A stretch of 64,000 nt of DNA from Flavivirga algicola. Lineage in GTDB: Bacteria > Bacteroidota > Bacteroidia > Flavobacteriales > Flavobacteriaceae. The position numbers and the translations under genes were made by a program. A model generated the notes under the pieces. It worked only from the letters and a program-made list of their open reading frames with translations, was not told the origin of the DNA and made no database searches. This document shows positions 25,809 to 34,022 of this stretch, piece by piece (positions within the stretch are counted from its first letter, which is position 1; every line of letters begins with the position of its first letter). Where the stretch lies: NCBI RefSeq assembly GCF_012910715.1, contig NZ_JABBHF010000007.1, forward strand, positions 67,001 to 131,000, given 5' to 3'.

Positions 25809-27131
25809 TTAACCTTTCACTCTTAACTTATTAATAGCCTCAACAACGGCACTATGTGTTACCGTATTTGTTTTAAAATGCTCAGTAATTACCTGTTTTT
25901 CCTCGTTACTGGCTTCAAACTGATTAAGGATATTCATTAAATGCATTTTCATATGCCCCTGTTGAATACCTGTAGTTGTAAGCGAGCGAAGTGCTGCAAA
26001 ATTTTGAGCTAAGCCTGCTACCGCCACAATTTGCATAAGTTCTTTAGCAGATGGTTTGTGTAATAATTCTAAAGCTAATTTAACTAAAGGGTGTAAGCCT
26101 GTAAGTCCCCCAACAGTACCTAAAGCCAAAGGAATTTCTATCCAAAAGGAAAACAGGCCGTTTTCAACTTTGGCATGCGTTAAACTGCTGTATTTTCCAT
26201 GTCTTGATGCATATGCGTGTACACCAGCTTCAACGGCTCTAAAATCGTTCCCTGTTGCTAAAACAACGGCATCAATACCATTCATAATACCTTTGTTATG
26301 CGTCACGGCACGATAAGGTTCTACTTCAGCAATATTGACAGCTTGAATAAACTTATCGGCAAAAGCTTCCCCAGAAACCGAGTCATTTTCACTTAAATCT
26401 TCTACTTTGCAACTCACCTCTGCTCGTACTAAACAATCAGGGACATAATTGGATAATATACTCATCACGATGTCTATCTGCTTTTCTTCGGTAGAAAAAG
26501 CACCAAACATTAAAGCTTCACTCTTAAAAGTTTTAGCAAACTGCTCTAAACAAGAATTTATAAAATTAGCTCCCATGGCATCTAGCGTTTCAAAAGAAGC
26601 ATGGAGCTGATAATAATTGCCTATGTCGTTTGTTTTATTACGTAGCTCAATGTCTATAATGCCCCCACCGCGCTTTTCCATGTTTGCGGTAATCACTTTA
26701 GAATCCTGAATGAGTTTCGGCTTTACGTCTCTAAAAAATCGTTTTAATTTTTCAAAATCACCTTTATAAATAAAGTGAACCTGGCCAATTTTAGTCGTAG
26801 AAATGATGCGCGTTTTAAATCCGCCACGCTCTAACCAAAATTTTGCTGCTTTACTGGCAGCAGCAACTACCGAACTTTCTTCAATAGCCATAGGGATGGT
26901 GTACAACTTATCGTTGATTAAAAAATTAGGTGCAACACCAAGTGGTAAATAATAGTTGGTTATCGTATTTTCAATAAATTCGTCGTGAAGCTGTTGTAGT
27001 TTTTCGTCGGTATTCCAATATTGTTTTAAAACACGTTTGGCATCTTCTGTATTAGAGAAATAAGTTTCAACAATCCAATCAATTTTTTTAGATTTAGATA
27101 GCTTAGAAAAACCAGCAATAGATTTACTCAT
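25809..27131 (-). CDS. mvaA: Hydroxymethylglutaryl-CoA reductase, class II
   Basis: Converts HMG-CoA to mevalonate for isoprenoid synthesis (or the reverse). The 440-residue protein has class II features: Tyr-Tyr-Leu-Pro-Leu-Gly-Val-Ala-Pro-Asn near 55-64, Pro-Met-Ala-Ile-Glu-Glu-Ser-Ser-Val near 78-86 (catalytic Glu), His-Asn-Lys-Gly-Ile-Met-Asn-Gly-Ile near 280, and Leu-Gly-Thr-Val-Gly-Gly-Leu-Thr-Gly-Leu-His-Pro near 345. No N-terminal membrane domain. It is 30 bp upstream of the kinase fusion gene and probably shares its transcript, pointing to the mevalonate route in this organism. Confidence 0.95.
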   Translation of the reverse strand: MSKSIAGFSKLSKSKKIDWIVETYFSNTEDAKRVLKQYWNTDEKLQQLHDEFIENTITNYYLPLGVAPNFLINDKLYTIPMAIEESSVVAAASKAAKFWLERGGFKTRIISTTKIGQVHFIYKGDFEKLKRFFRDVKPKLIQDSKVITANMEKRGGGIIDIELRNKTNDIGNYYQLHASFETLDAMGANFINSCLEQFAKTFKSEALMFGAFSTEEKQIDIVMSILSNYVPDCLVRAEVSCKVEDLSENDSVSGEAFADKFIQAVNIAEVEPYRAVTHNKGIMNGIDAVVLATGNDFRAVEAGVHAYASRHGKYSSLTHAKVENGLFSFWIEIPLALGTVGGLTGLHPLVKLALELLHKPSAKELMQIVAVAGLAQNFAALRSLTTTGIQQGHMKMHLMNILNQFEASNEEKQVITEHFKTNTVTHSAVVEAINKLRVKG

Positions 27132-27150
27132 AAAATGTTAATTTACAATA

Positions 27151-27158
27151 CAAAGATA
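27151..27158 (-). promoter_or_regulatory. Candidate promoter -7 box for mvaA
   Basis: On the minus strand TATCTTTG fits TAnnTTTG exactly, 20 bases upstream of the mvaA start codon. No convincing -33 TTG is seen. Confidence 0.5.
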
Positions 27159-27282
27159 CTACTCTTGGTATGAATATTGAACGCTTGAATTCAAGTGAGG
27201 TCATTTAAGTGTTAATAATGACGGTTTTTTGCAGAATTTTTAGTAAACTTGACATCCTTTTATGAAATAAACACTTTTTTTA

Positions 27283-29514
27283 ATGAAATACCTAAAATTG
27301 TCTTTTTGCATTTGTTTTTTTACAACAATTTTTATAGCAGCTCAGACAAAAGAAATTACTCTAAAATCCATTTGGAATGGTTCTTTTAGAACAGAAAGAA
27401 TGGATGTGTTGCATTCTATGGCTAACGGACAACAATATTCTGTTTTAAACTTCGACAGGTACTCACGAACAACAACTATTGATATTTATGATTATAAAAC
27501 TTTGACAAAAGTTAAAACCTTAGTGAATTCGAAATCACTGGAGGGCATACAATACTTTACCGATTATGCCTTTAGTGAGGATGAAAATAAAGTGATTTTG
27601 GCAACCAATGAATCCTCAATTTTTCGCCGTTCTACTTTAGGAAACTATTATGTTTACAATGTTAATGATGCATCTTTAACTTTAATTGACGAAGATAAAA
27701 TTCAAGAACCAACTTTTTCGCCGGATGGAAATAAAATCGCTTTTGCTAAGCGTAATAATTTATACGTAAAAGATCTGTTGCTGGATACGACGACTCAAAT
27801 AACTTTCGATGGGGAAAAGAATACTATAATCAATGGAATAACAGATTGGGTTTACGAAGAAGAATTTGCATTTGTTCGTGCTTTCGAGTGGAATACTACA
27901 AGCGATAAACTAGCATTTATACGATTTGATGAAACGAAGGTGCCAGAATTCTCAATGGATGTTTATGGTGAAGGCCTTTATCAGACACAACAAGTATTTA
28001 AGTACCCAAAAGCAGGAGAAGCTAACTCCTTAGTCTCATTGCACATCCATAATTTGAGTACTAAAGCAACAAAAGAGGTTAAAGTAGATAAAACGTATAA
28101 TGATTTTTATATTCCGCGTATTGAATGGACCAACGATTCGGATATTTTGAGTGCACATTATATGAACAGGCACCAAAACGAATTGGATTTATGGATGATA
28201 AATGCTAAGAATAATACAGCAAATTTAGTATTAGCCGAAAAAGATGCTGCTTATATTGATGTTACAGATAACCTAACCTTTTTAAAGGATAACAGTTTTA
28301 TCTGGACGAGTGAGAAAGATGGATTTAATCATATATATCATTATGATAAAAATGGAAAACTTATAAATCAGATAACCAAAGGAAATTGGGAGATTACCGA
28401 CTATTATGGATATGATGAAAAAACGAATAGAATTTTTTATCAATCCGTTGAAAATGGTTCCATAAATAGAGACGTATACTCGATTAAACTAAATGGACGT
28501 AATAAAACAAGATTAACAAAAAGTAAGGGTACCAACAAAGCTGCTTTCAGTGCCGATTTCTCCTATTTCATCAATACTTTTTCAAGTGCTTCTACACCGC
28601 CAGAATATACTTTAAATAGTGCAGCTTCAGGAAATTTAATAAAAAGTATAAAAGATAATGATGTCTTGTCGCAAAAGCTTTTAGACTATAAAACATCAAA
28701 GAAGGAATTCAGTACCATTCAAATAAATGGAAATGATCTTAATATGTGGATGATAAAACCAGCCAATTTTGATGCCTCAAAGCAATATCCGTTATTTATG
28801 ACCCAATATTCTGGACCAGGCTCGCAATCTGTTTCAAATAAATGGCATAGTGCGAACGATTATTGGTATCAGCATTTGGCACAACAAGGCTATATAGTTG
28901 CATGTGTCGATGGGCGGGGGACTGGCTTAAAAGGTGCTGCGTTTAAAAAAGTGACTCAAAACGAATTGGGAAAGTATGAAGTAGAGGATCAAATCGCAGC
29001 AGCAAAACAATTGGGTGAACGCCCGTATATTGATGCATCCAGAATAGGTATTTGGGGATGGAGTTATGGTGGGTTTATGAGTAGTAATTGCTTGTTTAAA
29101 GGAAATGATGTATTTAAAATGGCTATTGCAGTGGCTCCAGTTAGTAGTTGGCGTTTTTACGATACCATTTATACAGAACGCTATATGACAACACCTCAGG
29201 AAAATGCTGGTGGTTATGATGATAATTCACCTATAAATCATGTCGATAAATTAAAAGGAGATTTTTTACTGGTACATGGGTCTGGTGATGATAATGTACA
29301 TTTACAAAACACCATGCGCCTGGCAGAAGCATTGATTCAGGCAGATAAGCAATTCGATTGGGCAGTATACCCAGATAAGAATCATGGAATTTATGGAGGA
29401 AATACCAGATTGCATCTGTATAAAAAAATGACAAATTTTATCAATGATAAGCTTGGTGATAAAATAAAAAAGCAAAAAGAAGAGGAAATAGAAAAAATAA
29501 AAATTAAAGGATAA
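27283..29514 (+). CDS. Dipeptidyl peptidase IV (S9 family serine peptidase)
   Basis: Exported exopeptidase that removes Xaa-Pro/Ala dipeptides from peptides. The 743 residues have a signal peptide (near Ile-Ala-Ala-Gln21), an eight-bladed propeller domain (about 40-480) with Glu-Glu near 195-200 that would bind the peptide N-terminus, and an alpha/beta hydrolase domain with nucleophile Ser594 in Gly-Trp-Ser-Tyr-Gly-Gly, an Asp in Gly-Ser-Gly-Asp-Asp-Asn-Val and a His in Asn-His-Gly-Ile. It is followed closely by two peptide transporters, forming a peptide-use module. The Lys/Glu-rich tail after 725 is unusual. Confidence 0.94.
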   Translation: MKYLKLSFCICFFTTIFIAAQTKEITLKSIWNGSFRTERMDVLHSMANGQQYSVLNFDRYSRTTTIDIYDYKTLTKVKTLVNSKSLEGIQYFTDYAFSEDENKVILATNESSIFRRSTLGNYYVYNVNDASLTLIDEDKIQEPTFSPDGNKIAFAKRNNLYVKDLLLDTTTQITFDGEKNTIINGITDWVYEEEFAFVRAFEWNTTSDKLAFIRFDETKVPEFSMDVYGEGLYQTQQVFKYPKAGEANSLVSLHIHNLSTKATKEVKVDKTYNDFYIPRIEWTNDSDILSAHYMNRHQNELDLWMINAKNNTANLVLAEKDAAYIDVTDNLTFLKDNSFIWTSEKDGFNHIYHYDKNGKLINQITKGNWEITDYYGYDEKTNRIFYQSVENGSINRDVYSIKLNGRNKTRLTKSKGTNKAAFSADFSYFINTFSSASTPPEYTLNSAASGNLIKSIKDNDVLSQKLLDYKTSKKEFSTIQINGNDLNMWMIKPANFDASKQYPLFMTQYSGPGSQSVSNKWHSANDYWYQHLAQQGYIVACVDGRGTGLKGAAFKKVTQNELGKYEVEDQIAAAKQLGERPYIDASRIGIWGWSYGGFMSSNCLFKGNDVFKMAIAVAPVSSWRFYDTIYTERYMTTPQENAGGYDDNSPINHVDKLKGDFLLVHGSGDDNVHLQNTMRLAEALIQADKQFDWAVYPDKNHGIYGGNTRLHLYKKMTNFINDKLGDKIKKQKEEEIEKIKIKG

Positions 29515-29532
29515 ATTAACTAATTGTAAATT

Positions 29533-31086
29533 ATGGCGGCTACTGTAATAAAACCACATCAAAAAGAGCTATTTGGACAACCAATAGGCTTGTATATTTT
29601 ATTTTTAACTGAAATGTGGGAACGTTTTTCCTATTATGGAATGCGAGCCTTATTGGTATTATATATGACCACCCAAACGATTGGAGATGATAGAGGTGCA
29701 GGTTTAGGTTGGACAGATAAAGAAGCTCTGGCTTTATATGGTTGGTATACGATGTTGGTTTACGTTATGTCAATTCCAGGAGGTATGATAGCAGATAAAT
29801 TGATTGGTCAAAAAAAAGCAGTACTAATCGGAGCTATTATTTTATGCTTAGGACATGGTGTTTTAGTACTTACAGATATTTGGGCTTTCTATACAGGGTT
29901 AGGGTTAGTTATTTTGGGAGTAGGTTTGTTAAAACCAAATATTTCAACTATGGTTGGAGGATTATACAAAGAAGGTGATATAAGAAGAGATAAGGGATTT
30001 AGCATTTTTTATATTGGAATTAATCTAGGTTCCTTATTAGCTACTATGACTGTTGGTTTAGTGGTTGCACAATGGGGATGGCATGCAGGTTTTGGACTTG
30101 CTGGTATTGTTATGGTTTTAGGGTTGATAAATTATTTAATTGGACAAAAGTATCTAACAGAAGTAGGAAATTTTATTTCAACTAAAAATGATGAAAATGA
30201 AGTCTCTTATGGAAAACTATATTCTAAGTTATTCAGTTCACCAAAACAGTTATTGTTTGCAGGAATTCTTTTAGCTGCTTCTATTGTTGGATGGTACACA
30301 ATGGATTGGGGATATGGTTTGTTGTTTTTATTCTTAACTGCAATAGCATCATTATTAATGATGATCTATAAGGAGTTAGATACTCAAATTTTTAAAGATC
30401 GTTTTATGGTACTACTGTTATCATTTATAATGGTAATCATATTTTGGGGAGCTTTCGAACAAGCAGGCGGATTAATGAATTTGTATACAGATACTAAGAC
30501 AGATAGGATGTTGTTTGGTTGGGAAGTACCTACAGTAATGTTTCAAAGTTTGAATGCAGGTTTTATAATATTATTTGCGACATTGATAGCTAGTATATGG
30601 GCAAAACGTAAATTAAAAGGTAAAGAGGCTTCATCATTATTTAAAATGGCATTGGGTATTATAATTATGGGTTTTGGTTTTTTGTTTATGGTATTTGCGG
30701 CTATGGAATTTGATAAGTCAGGAACCTCTAGCATGATATGGTTAGTATTGGCCTATCTTTTTCACACAATTGGAGAACTTTGTATTTCTCCAGTTGCGCT
30801 CTCGTTTATCACAAAATTAGCCCCCGTAAAATACGCTTCTTTGATGATGGGAGTCTATTTTGCTGCTACTGGTTTAGGTAATAAAGTAGCGGGAATTGTT
30901 GGTGAGTCGGCTTCAGAGTTTGGAGAACTTACTATATTTTCAGGAATAGTGATTTTTACAGTGATTATAGGGCTTCTTTTTATTATGATTTTAAAACCTT
31001 TAAAAAGGCTAACGCACGGTGTTGAAGAAAGTGAAAGGATTTTAAAAAATGAAGAAGCAGAAGGTTTTGAATTAGCAGATAATTAA
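29533..31086 (+). CDS. POT/PTR family proton-dependent peptide transporter 1
   Basis: Inner membrane symporter for di- and tripeptides. The 517 residues form 12-14 membrane spans with the POT signature Glu27-Met-Trp-Glu30-Arg31-Phe-Ser-Tyr-Tyr-Gly near the first span and the motif Gly-Ile-Asn-Leu-Gly-Ser near 160. It lies 18 bp after the dipeptidyl peptidase gene, whose products it may import. Confidence 0.93.
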   Translation: MAATVIKPHQKELFGQPIGLYILFLTEMWERFSYYGMRALLVLYMTTQTIGDDRGAGLGWTDKEALALYGWYTMLVYVMSIPGGMIADKLIGQKKAVLIGAIILCLGHGVLVLTDIWAFYTGLGLVILGVGLLKPNISTMVGGLYKEGDIRRDKGFSIFYIGINLGSLLATMTVGLVVAQWGWHAGFGLAGIVMVLGLINYLIGQKYLTEVGNFISTKNDENEVSYGKLYSKLFSSPKQLLFAGILLAASIVGWYTMDWGYGLLFLFLTAIASLLMMIYKELDTQIFKDRFMVLLLSFIMVIIFWGAFEQAGGLMNLYTDTKTDRMLFGWEVPTVMFQSLNAGFIILFATLIASIWAKRKLKGKEASSLFKMALGIIIMGFGFLFMVFAAMEFDKSGTSSMIWLVLAYLFHTIGELCISPVALSFITKLAPVKYASLMMGVYFAATGLGNKVAGIVGESASEFGELTIFSGIVIFTVIIGLLFIMILKPLKRLTHGVEESERILKNEEAEGFELADN

Positions 31087-31097
31087 AATATAAGATT

Positions 31098-32840
31098 ATG
31101 AATGAAAACTCAACCGACCAATTTTTTAAGAGTACTGTATTAGGGCATCCGTCTGGGCTATTTGTATTGTTTTTTACCGAGATGTGGGAGCGTTTTTCCT
31201 ATTATGGTATGCGAGCATTACTAGTACTTTTTTTAACAGCTTCATTATTAGATGAAGGTTGGGGGTGGCCCCGTGAACATGCCATGGCTTTGTTTGGCTC
31301 TTATGTAGGTTTAGTGTATCTCTCTACTATGATGGGTGGATATTTTGCTGATAAAGTTATAGGGTTCCGTTGGGCAGTTGTTGTTGGAGCCTTGTTAATG
31401 ACTCTAGGACATGCATCTATGGCAGTTGAAACACAATGGTCTATATATTTAGGACTTGGACTCTTGGTTATTGGTAATGGTTTTTTTAAGCCAAATATGA
31501 CCTCTATTGTTTCAGAAATGTATAAAGACAGACCCGAAAAAAAGGATGGCGCTTATACTATTTTTTACATGGGAGTTAATGCAGGAGCATTTTTAGGCAT
31601 TTTACTATGTGGGTATTTGGGCGAAAAAGTGGGTTGGAGTCTTGGCTTTGGACTGGCTGGGATTTTTATGTTTTTTGGGTTAATTCAGTTTTGGTTAGCA
31701 CAAAATATTTTTGGTAATATAGGATTGAAGCCTAAAAAAGATGATGCAAATTCAATAGAAGCTTTAGATAATGATAAGCGCGTTCCTTTTACTACTTGGC
31801 AACTTGGATTAATATTATTAATGGTTACTTTAGGCTTATTATGGATCATTAATGCGCCTGCAACTACAATTTCTAAGGGTAAATTTAATATCTTTTCTTT
31901 TCTGGGAGAAAATGGCAATAATACAGCCATTTTAATAGCTTTGGTACTGTTTATTATATTGTTGGTTTATAGATTTACGCAGTATTCTAAAATTACAAGA
32001 GATAAATTGATAGCTGTTACCTTTTTTGCGCTCTTATCTGTGTTCTTTTGGGCTATTTTTGAACAGTCACCAGGAACACTTACAATATTTGCTAAAGATT
32101 ATACAGATAGAACATTAGATGGTACTTCTGCAAATATTTTTAGAATTGTAAATGCAGCGATGACTCTTATTCCACTTGGAATTATTACTTGGGTTTTATA
32201 TTTGCTGTTTAAGCAAACTTTTGGAAAATATAAATGGTCAAACATAACTTTAAGTTTAAGTTTTTTAATAGTTTGGTCAATAGCTATCTGGATGCTTTTA
32301 GATCAATTAAAAGATGATAATTTAGAAGTGCCAGCTTCATGGTTTAGTGTTTTAAATTCCTTGTTTATTATAACTTTAGCTCCGTTGTTCTCTAAATGGT
32401 GGGAAAGTCAATACAATCCTTCAGCCAATATGAAGTATGGAATAGGTATGTTGTTATTAGGTTTAGGTATGGCTTGTGTGGCCTTTGGAGCTATGGGGAT
32501 AGAACCTGGAGCAAAAACAGCTTCAGTGAGTATGATATGGTTAATTCTGGTTTACTTATTTCATACTATGGGAGAACTATGTATATCGCCAGTAGGGTTG
32601 TCTTATGTGAGTAAGTTAGTGCCAGCTCGAATGATAGCCTTCATGTTTGGAGTATGGTATTTGGCTATTGCCATTGGAATGAAGGGGGCTGGAGTATTTG
32701 GAGAGAACGTTGATAAGATAGCTAACGAAAACGGAATTAGTTACTTTTTCTGGATTTTAACAATCGTTTCTTTAGTTGCAGCTTTCTTTTCTATTGTAAT
32801 GACTCCCATCATAAAAAAGCTCATGCACGGTGTCCGTTAA
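31098..32840 (+). CDS. POT/PTR family proton-dependent peptide transporter 2
   Basis: A second peptide symporter of 580 residues, with the same Glu-Met-Trp-Glu-Arg-Phe-Ser-Tyr-Tyr-Gly signature at 28-37 and Met-Gly-Val-Asn-Ala-Gly near 157. It is longer than its neighbour through extra hydrophobic segments in the middle (about 225-300). The 11-bp gap and shared signatures indicate an old tandem duplication with divergence. A terminator follows. Confidence 0.93.
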   Translation: MNENSTDQFFKSTVLGHPSGLFVLFFTEMWERFSYYGMRALLVLFLTASLLDEGWGWPREHAMALFGSYVGLVYLSTMMGGYFADKVIGFRWAVVVGALLMTLGHASMAVETQWSIYLGLGLLVIGNGFFKPNMTSIVSEMYKDRPEKKDGAYTIFYMGVNAGAFLGILLCGYLGEKVGWSLGFGLAGIFMFFGLIQFWLAQNIFGNIGLKPKKDDANSIEALDNDKRVPFTTWQLGLILLMVTLGLLWIINAPATTISKGKFNIFSFLGENGNNTAILIALVLFIILLVYRFTQYSKITRDKLIAVTFFALLSVFFWAIFEQSPGTLTIFAKDYTDRTLDGTSANIFRIVNAAMTLIPLGIITWVLYLLFKQTFGKYKWSNITLSLSFLIVWSIAIWMLLDQLKDDNLEVPASWFSVLNSLFIITLAPLFSKWWESQYNPSANMKYGIGMLLLGLGMACVAFGAMGIEPGAKTASVSMIWLILVYLFHTMGELCISPVGLSYVSKLVPARMIAFMFGVWYLAIAIGMKGAGVFGENVDKIANENGISYFFWILTIVSLVAAFFSIVMTPIIKKLMHGVR

Positions 32841-32866
32841 TCGAAAAACTACATGAAATAATATTC

Positions 32867-32892
32867 AAAATGCTCCAGATTTGGGGCATTTT
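32867..32892 (+). terminator. Hairpin terminator after the peptide transporters
   Basis: A 10-bp stem (32867-32876 with 32883-32892, one G-T pair), 6-base loop and a T-rich tail, 26 bases after the transporter stop. It overlaps an upstream in-frame ATG of the next gene, arguing against that start. Confidence 0.75.
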
Positions 32893-32929
32893 TTGTAAGT
32901 TCGGTATAGGTTTTGCAACAAACATGAAT

Positions 32930-33388
32930 ATGAAGAAAACAATTTATATACTTTTAATAAGCATTTTTACAACTGTATTTGCCAGTGCTCAGGAGTTAAC
33001 TTGGCATACCGATATGGGAAAAGCATCAGAATTTGCTATAAAAGAAAAAAAGCCCCTGCTCATGTTTTTTACGGGATCAGATTGGTGCGGTTGGTGCATA
33101 CGTTTACAAAAAGAAGTATTCCAAACGAATGAATTTAAAAAATGGGCTAATGAAAATGTCGTTCTTGTAGAATTGGATTTTCCGAAAAGAGTGCCACAAG
33201 ATGATAATATCAAAGCTCAGAACCGTCAACTACAAAGTATGTTTAAAGTAAGAGGATATCCTACAATTTGGTTTGTTAATCCAGAAATGAATTCCGAAAA
33301 ACAAATAAATTTAACCAGTCTGGGAAAAACAGGCTATGTGTCGGGAGGACCAGCTAAATGGATAGATCAGGCAACATCAATGTTGTAG
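32930..33388 (+). CDS. Secreted thioredoxin-fold protein (Cys-Gly-Trp-Cys)
   Basis: Extracytoplasmic thiol oxidoreductase of 152 residues. The ATG at 32930 is chosen because it starts a standard signal peptide (Met-Lys-Lys, cut near Ala-Ser-Ala-Gln21); an earlier in-frame ATG at 32870 lies inside a terminator hairpin, and one at 32924 adds only two residues. Active site Trp52-Cys53-Gly-Trp-Cys56 within Thr-Gly-Ser-Asp-Trp. It resembles the thioredoxin of the ApbE cluster in the Gly-Ser-Asp-Trp-Cys block. Confidence 0.88.
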   Translation: MKKTIYILLISIFTTVFASAQELTWHTDMGKASEFAIKEKKPLLMFFTGSDWCGWCIRLQKEVFQTNEFKKWANENVVLVELDFPKRVPQDDNIKAQNRQLQSMFKVRGYPTIWFVNPEMNSEKQINLTSLGKTGYVSGGPAKWIDQATSML

Positions 33389-33411
33389 AAAAAGCAATAA
33401 AATTTGAACAG

Positions 33412-33954
33412 ATGAAAAAGGGATTACTATTATTGGCTGTTTTTACAACAGTTTTAACAAATGCTCAAAAAATTAATTGGGTGACTTTTGAAGAAGCAGT
33501 AGCGCTTCAAAAAGAAACACCTAAAAAAATTATGATAGATGTTTACACGAATTGGTGCGGGCCATGTAAGCTTCTAGACAAAAGGACATTTCATAATAAA
33601 GACGTCGTTGAATATGTGAACGAAAACTATTATGCTGTAAAATTTAATGCTGAAGGTGATGAGAAAATCAATTATAAAGGAAAAACATTTTCAAACCCTA
33701 ATTATAATCCTGCAAAAGTGAATACACGTAATTCTGCACATGAGTTGTCTCGTTATTTTCAAATACAGGCGTATCCAACCATTGTTTTTTTAGATGAAAA
33801 AGGCGATGTGATAGCCCCAATAAAAGGCTTTCAAACACCACCGCAATTAGAACTGTATTTAAAAATGTTTTATAAAGACGATCATAAAGCCATAGATACT
33901 CAAGAAAAGTTTAATGTTTACTATAAAGCTTTTAAACCTGAATTTAAGAGTTGA
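33412..33954 (+). CDS. Secreted thioredoxin-fold protein (Cys-Gly-Pro-Cys)
   Basis: Extracytoplasmic thioredoxin-like protein of 180 residues. The ATG at 33412 gives a clean signal peptide (Met-Lys-Lys, Thr-Asn-Ala-Gln near 19) and avoids the 31-bp overlap with the previous gene that the frame's first ATG (33358) would need. Active site Trp48-Cys49-Gly-Pro-Cys52; cis-Pro in Gln-Ala-Tyr-Pro-Thr near 120. Together with the preceding gene it forms a pair with different active-site dipeptides. Confidence 0.88.
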   Translation: MKKGLLLLAVFTTVLTNAQKINWVTFEEAVALQKETPKKIMIDVYTNWCGPCKLLDKRTFHNKDVVEYVNENYYAVKFNAEGDEKINYKGKTFSNPNYNPAKVNTRNSAHELSRYFQIQAYPTIVFLDEKGDVIAPIKGFQTPPQLELYLKMFYKDDHKAIDTQEKFNVYYKAFKPEFKS

Positions 33955-33985
33955 AGAATGAAATTTAAAAGTTTCATTTAAAATT

Positions 33986-34010
33986 GTTATTCCAGAGAGG
34001 TCTGGAATCT
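33986..34010. repeat. Dispersed palindromic repeat, family B
   Basis: The hairpin attccaga-N5-tctggaat (33989-34009), followed by ct, lies between convergent genes and could also act as a transcription stop for either. Confidence 0.65.
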
Positions 34011-34022
34011 TTATCAAAAAAA

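Noticed and set aside
27184-27195. 12-bp palindrome cttgaattcaag as an operator
   Set aside because: A single short AT-centred palindrome with no second copy nearby can occur by chance.
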